Shown one piece after another: positions 7,907-11,084 of a stretch of 11,084 nt of DNA (positions are counted from its first letter, which is position 1; each line of letters begins with the position of its first letter). The position numbers and the translations under genes were made by a program. Source of the DNA: Deltaproteobacteria bacterium (GTDB taxonomy: Bacteria; SAR324; NAC60-12); NCBI GenBank assembly GCA_002716165.1, contig PAZT01000002.1:1-11084 (forward strand), written 5' to 3'. Under the pieces are notes generated by a model. It was given only the letters and a program-made list of their open reading frames with translations, did no database searches and was not told the DNA's origin.

Positions 7907-8917
7907 ATGTCAGTTAGAATAGCAATTAATGGTTTTGGGCGTATTGGAAGAATGGTAGTACGTGAGGCCACTAAAAACCCTAATGTTGAGATTGTTGCCG
8001 TAAACGACCTCGTACCTTCCAACAACCTAGCCTATTTACTTAAATATGATTCAACCCATGGAAGGTTTAACGGTGACGTTATTGAAGGACAAAACAGCAT
8101 AGGAATCAATGGGAAAAATATTAAATGTCTTACAGAAAAAAACCCTAGAGACCTGCCATGGAATGACCTAAACATTGATTATGTGATTGAATCTACCGGA
8201 TTATTTACTGATGGAGAAAAAGCAGCAGAGCATTTGGAAGCTGGAGCAAAAAAAGTTATCATTTCAGCCCCCACGAAGTCTCCAGAGATAAAAACTTTGG
8301 TAATGGGAGTTAACCATGAAAAGTATGATCCAGATAAGGATAATATTGTTTCAAATGCTTCTTGTACAACGAATTGTCTTGCTCCTATAGTAAAGGTAAT
8401 CCTCGACAAATATGGAATTGAAGAGGGGCTAATGACAACTGTGCATGCTGTGACTGCAACTCAACCAACCTTAGACGGTCCATCCAAAAAAGATTGGCGA
8501 GGCGGACGCGGAGGGATTCAGAATATTATACCTGCCTCGACTGGAGCAGCAAAAGCAGTTGGACTCTGTATTCCTGAAATAGCAGGAAAGTTAACCGGTA
8601 TGTCATTCCGTGTTCCAACTCCAAATGTTTCTGTTGTAGATTTAACCATAAAACTTTCAAAATCTACCAACTATGAAGATGTAAATGCTTCCATGAAATT
8701 TGCTTCAGAGGAAAATCTTAAGGGAATTTTAGGCTATACCGATGAGGATGTTGTTTCCAGTGATTTCATAGGAAGTACTTACTCTTCTATATATGATGCC
8801 AGAGCCGGAATTGGACTAAATGACAAATTTTTTAAACTAGTCTCATGGTATGATAATGAAGTTGGATACTCCGCCCGATTAATTGACCTCGCTCTTTACA
8901 TGGAAACACTAAACTAA
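7907..8917 (+). CDS. gap: Type I glyceraldehyde-3-phosphate dehydrogenase, NAD-dependent, GapA-like
   Basis: Catalyses oxidative phosphorylation of glyceraldehyde-3-phosphate to 1,3-bisphosphoglycerate in glycolysis and the reverse reaction in gluconeogenesis; a cytosolic tetramer in this family. The 336 residues are full length. The N-terminal Rossmann fold has the NAD-binding NGFGRIGR (8-15). Aspartate D34 in VND predicts preference for NAD over NADP. The active site SNASCTTNC carries the nucleophile C153, and the general-base histidine is H180 in TTVHAVTATQ. The segment KDWRGGRGG followed by IIPASTGAAKAVG, then FRVPTPNVSVVDLT and the end motif SWYDNEVGYS, closely resemble E. coli GapA rather than the plastid/GapB types. 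No pgk follows, although gap and pgk are often adjacent. Proximity to rpiA may reflect co-expression of sugar-phosphate enzymes. Confidence 0.98.
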   Translation: MSVRIAINGFGRIGRMVVREATKNPNVEIVAVNDLVPSNNLAYLLKYDSTHGRFNGDVIEGQNSIGINGKNIKCLTEKNPRDLPWNDLNIDYVIESTGLFTDGEKAAEHLEAGAKKVIISAPTKSPEIKTLVMGVNHEKYDPDKDNIVSNASCTTNCLAPIVKVILDKYGIEEGLMTTVHAVTATQPTLDGPSKKDWRGGRGGIQNIIPASTGAAKAVGLCIPEIAGKLTGMSFRVPTPNVSVVDLTIKLSKSTNYEDVNASMKFASEENLKGILGYTDEDVVSSDFIGSTYSSIYDARAGIGLNDKFFKLVSWYDNEVGYSARLIDLALYMETLN

Positions 8918-8993
8918 AAACGTCTCATATTTCAAGGTCAATTGGCATGCAAATTGTTTTCTAATCTTCAAATTGTCAACCTCACTTCCAGAC

Positions 8994-9009
8994 TAAAGTT
9001 TAAACTTTA
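8994..9009. promoter_or_regulatory. Perfect 16-bp palindrome, possible operator before the methyltransferase
   Basis: TAAAGTTTAAACTTTA is a perfect inverted repeat without spacer. It overlaps the start of the -10-like box TATAAC (9008-9013) and ends 26 bases before the methyltransferase ATG. This is typical placement for a repressor dimer site, but no regulator gene is present in the window. A short AT-rich palindrome can also occur by chance. Confidence 0.4.
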
Positions 9010-9013
9010 TAAC
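9008..9013 (+). promoter_or_regulatory. Possible -10 box for the methyltransferase gene
   Basis: TATAAC matches TATAAT in five of six positions and lies 22 bases before the ATG at 9036. The sequence at -35 spacing (CTTCCA, 8985-8990) is a poor match. Transcription starting about 7 bases downstream would leave a leader of only about 15 bases, with no Shine-Dalgarno. Confidence 0.35.
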
Positions 9014-9035
9014 TACTCAGCTTATCCCTTTTTAA

Positions 9036-9875
9036 ATGAATAAAGTAGAGCTGAAAGAAATTGGTCTTGATATCGGACTGGCGTTCGCAAAGCATTTCTA
9101 CAAAACCGACTATCTGCATTACGGTTACTGGACAGATGACTTGACCGTTGAACCATCAAATGTTTTCAAGGCTCAGGAGAATTATGCAAATTTACTTTTG
9201 GAATACTTCCCTGAACAAGTAGTAAGTGTTCTAGATGTTGGATGCGGTTCAGGTAAATTTGCAGAAAAAATGATAGACTCCGGTTTTCATGTAGACTGTG
9301 TTTCTCCTAGCCCTAATTTAACTAAACATGTTATGAATCGCCTTGGTAAAAGATCCGAAATTTTCGAGTGTCCTTTCGAAGAGTTAATAACAAATAAAAA
9401 GTATGACCTAATTTTATGCAGTGAGAGTTTTCAGTATTTGCTTTTAGAGAAGGCAATCGAGAAAACTTTTCTTCTACTTAATAAAAACGGACACTTACTA
9501 ATTTGCGATTTTTTTAAAAGAAATGTCCCTGGTAAAAGTCCAATAAGTGGAGGACATAAAATTGAAAGATTTCTAAAATACATGCAGTCTCAGCCCTTTA
9601 CACAAATTATCGACAAAGATATTACAAAAGAAACATCACCTTCTTTGGACATCATGCGCGATCTAATCCAAGAAGTAATTTTTCCTACTTGGAATTATAT
9701 AGCATATTACATGACAAGCAACTATCCAAGAATTTCAAGACTATTCAGTTTCATTTTCCGCAAAAAAATTGCACAAGCCCACCATAAATATTTCGCAGGA
9801 GGCACAAGTGGAGTACAGTTTGCCCACTTCAAGACTTACAGAATGTTCTTGTATCAAAAAAATAATAAATACTAA
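9036..9875 (+). CDS. Class I SAM-dependent methyltransferase, substrate unknown
   Basis: A 279-residue protein with the Rossmann-like methyltransferase core in its middle. Motif I VLDVGCGSGKF lies at residues 65-75 (SAM-binding glycine loop), motif IV-like YDLILCSESFQYL at 123-135, and a beta-strand LLLNKNGHLLICDFF at 146-160. The N-terminal HFYKTDYLHYGYW (20-32) is the HYGYW-type element found before the SAM domain in small-molecule and lipid methyltransferases such as the cyclopropane-synthase and tocopherol-methyltransferase groups. The acidic residue that normally ends strand beta-2 and binds the SAM ribose appears to be replaced by S90 (VSPSP). The C-terminal third is basic and aromatic-rich, with no recognised domain. 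The ATG directly follows an in-frame TAA, so it is the earliest possible start; there is no Shine-Dalgarno. Flanking genes do not hint at the substrate. Confidence 0.85.
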   Translation: MNKVELKEIGLDIGLAFAKHFYKTDYLHYGYWTDDLTVEPSNVFKAQENYANLLLEYFPEQVVSVLDVGCGSGKFAEKMIDSGFHVDCVSPSPNLTKHVMNRLGKRSEIFECPFEELITNKKYDLILCSESFQYLLLEKAIEKTFLLLNKNGHLLICDFFKRNVPGKSPISGGHKIERFLKYMQSQPFTQIIDKDITKETSPSLDIMRDLIQEVIFPTWNYIAYYMTSNYPRISRLFSFIFRKKIAQAHHKYFAGGTSGVQFAHFKTYRMFLYQKNNKY

Positions 9876-9922
9876 TTTTCTGTAAGATCAGCCTAAAAAT
9901 TTACTGATCAGAAAAGATTTTT
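9876..9922 (+). terminator. Probable rho-independent terminator after the methyltransferase
   Basis: The hairpin starts immediately after the stop codon. TTTTCT (9876-9881) pairs with AGAAAA (9910-9915), and GATCAG (9886-9891) pairs with CTGATC (9904-9909). A four-base bulge (GTAA) interrupts the 5' arm and the loop is twelve bases. GATTTTT follows (9916-9922), a short T-tract. The stem is AT-rich, so termination may be weak. Confidence 0.5.
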
Positions 9923-9989
9923 AAATCCTGAACTTAAACTTATGAGTCACATATGAATTACAAATTTTAATTAATTAAATTTAAAATGA

Positions 9990-10412
9990 GATAAAAGAAG
10001 TAGATACAAAAAGAGCTATGCCCTTAATAGTCCTTACAGTTTCTTTATGAGGATTGTTTTTGTAGGAATATTGACTTTATTATTTGGCATGGTTCAAGCT
10101 GCATCCGGACTTGCAATGACCTCAGAAACTCTAGTTCTTATACCAAAGGAAGAAAAATCCTTCACAACCGGACTTTTGTTTACTCTATATAGTATGGGAG
10201 CAGGACTTTCAGGATTTCTAAGTAGTAATTTCATGGAATTGAATCTAATTAATCCAAAATGGAGCCTGTTTGGAACCCAAATGAGCGGTTATGATGGATT
10301 GCTGCTCATATTTGGGACAATGATACTTTTAATGACAGATACTCTCGGGCTGATTCCCTCTATGATCGAAAAAAAACTCCTGCTGCATGGATTCCTCAAA
10401 GCACATGATTAA
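9990..10412 (+). pseudogene. C-terminal remnant of a major facilitator superfamily (MFS) transporter
   Basis: The frame opens after a TGA at 9987-9989. The first ATG is at 10047, giving 121 residues. Three hydrophobic segments are visible, at about residues 4-22, 40-60 and 82-98 counted from that ATG. The sequence IPKEEKSFTTGLLFTLYSMGAGLSGFLSS has the look of MFS helices 10-11 (charged loop, then a glycine-rich helix with GxGxSG). NPKWSLFGTQMSGYDGLLLIFG, then a hydrophobic helix and LGLIPSMI, fit the last helix of a 12-helix carrier. The open frame upstream of the ATG (9990-10046) also reads as plausible protein (YKKSYALNSPYSFF), suggesting the ancestral gene extended further. Nothing in the preceding 100 bases encodes the missing nine helices. 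I infer a decayed 5'-truncated gene. A small three-helix membrane protein is the alternative. Confidence 0.6.
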
Positions 10413-10440
10413 GCCTATGTTTAAAATTCCAAGGAACCCT

Positions 10441-11084
10441 TTAGCTTTTATCATTCAATGATTTTTTAAATTCTCTTGGAATAGTTTTATCAGTTTTAAC
10501 ACCCAAATCTTGCAGCATCTCTGCCTGCCTAACCATACTGCCTTTTCCATCAACAAGTTTTATAGAAGCATTTTTGTATGAATCGTGTGCAGCATTTAGT
10601 CTTTCACCGACTTTAGTAAAATCTTCAAGAAATCCATGGATTTTCTCATAAAGTTTGCCTCCACGATCAAAAATTTCTTTTACATTTTGAACCTGCTTTT
10701 CCTGACGCCATAGCTGATTAACTATCCGAAGTGCCATCATCAGGCTTGCAGGTGTAACAATGATAATATTTTTGTTAAATGCATCTGTTGTTAAATTCGA
10801 ATCAAGCGATTGTGCGAGAGAGTAAGCTGGCTCAACTTGAAGAAACATTAGCACATAATCTGGAGAACCGAATTCATTGAATCCTTCATGGTAACTTTTT
10901 GAAGATAAATTATGAATATGGCTACGTACAGAGCGAAGGTGTTTTTTGGCGGCAGCTTTTCTATTTTCATTATCAACTGCAGAAATATAACTATTATATG
11001 CATTTAGAGAAACCTTAGAATCCACGATCAAAATACGATTATTAGGCAAGTTGACAATAAAATCTGGACGCAATTCTATACCGT
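10441..11084 (-). CDS. rmuC: RmuC-family DNA recombination protein, C-terminal part (5' end outside window)
   Basis: The frame runs on the minus strand from the window edge to a TAA at 10441-10443. The TTG at 11071-11073 is an internal leucine, since GIEL precedes it in frame. RmuC proteins limit recombination between inverted or short repeats and have a nuclease-like fold. Visible here: RPDFIVNLPNNRILIVDSKVSL, containing the PD...DxK pattern of PD-(D/E)xK nucleases, then the family blocks YVLMFLQVEPAYSLA, IIIVTPASLMMALRIV and LWRQEKQVQN, and a C-terminal helical region with KVGERLNAAHDSY and MLQDLGVKT. The N-terminal membrane anchor or coiled coil typical of the family would lie beyond the window. 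It converges on the MFS remnant, with 28 bases between the two stop codons. Confidence 0.93.
   Translation of the reverse strand, partial: GIELRPDFIVNLPNNRILIVDSKVSLNAYNSYISAVDNENRKAAAKKHLRSVRSHIHNLSSKSYHEGFNEFGSPDYVLMFLQVEPAYSLAQSLDSNLTTDAFNKNIIIVTPASLMMALRIVNQLWRQEKQVQNVKEIFDRGGKLYEKIHGFLEDFTKVGERLNAAHDSYKNASIKLVDGKGSMVRQAEMLQDLGVKTDKTIPREFKKSLNDKS

Noticed and set aside
10018..10050. Ten-codon ORF whose TGA overlaps the ATG at 10047 (possible leader peptide)
   Set aside because: It is too short, has no ribosome site, and sits on what looks like the coding remnant of the MFS gene in another frame.
1..11084. CRISPR arrays, insertion sequences, tRNA or rRNA genes, att sites
   Set aside because: No repeat-spacer pattern, transposase, terminal inverted repeats or tRNA-like cloverleaf was seen on either strand.

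Overview
The window (about 11.1 kb, AT-rich, roughly 36-37% GC by eye) is a bacterial chromosome segment. It starts inside rpoB and ends inside rmuC. The RNA polymerase genes look proteobacterial. Beta has the insert called SI2 in E. coli. Beta' has the large SI3 insert between the trigger-loop halves, and residue numbers stay within a few positions of E. coli. The GAPDH is also of the E. coli GapA type. I cannot name the genus. The low GC, scarce Shine-Dalgarno sites and loosely packed accessory genes would fit an uncultured marine proteobacterium, but that is inference.

Layout. (1) 2-2377: 3' part of rpoB, with an unusually long charged C-terminal tail. (2) 2418-6695: rpoC, interrupted by an in-frame TGA at 6396-6398. 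The conserved C-terminal region continues in the same frame to a natural end at 6695. (3) 6696-7105: about 410 bases without a recognisable gene, containing a GC-rich hairpin beside a possible rpiA promoter. (4) 7106-7801 rpiA and 7907-8917 gap: two central-carbon enzymes on the same strand, separated by a hairpin just after rpiA. (5) 9036-9875: a class I SAM-dependent methyltransferase of unknown substrate, preceded by a perfect 16-bp palindrome that overlaps a -10-like box and followed by a terminator-like hairpin. (6) 9990-10412: what appears to be the C-terminal remnant of an MFS transporter. (7) 10441-11084, minus strand: the C-terminal part of rmuC, convergent with the MFS remnant.

How the genes relate. 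rpoB and rpoC encode the two large subunits that form the RNA polymerase active site and are very likely cotranscribed. RpiA (pentose phosphate pathway) and GAPDH (glycolysis/gluconeogenesis) are both sugar-phosphate enzymes and may share a transcript. The methyltransferase, MFS remnant and rmuC show no functional link to them.

The most notable observation is the TGA inside rpoC. It falls where relatives have a near-invariant serine, and everything after it is still conserved. It is therefore a single-base sequence error, a very recent mutation, or a tolerated or read-through split of an essential gene. I found no convincing new multi-gene system in this window.
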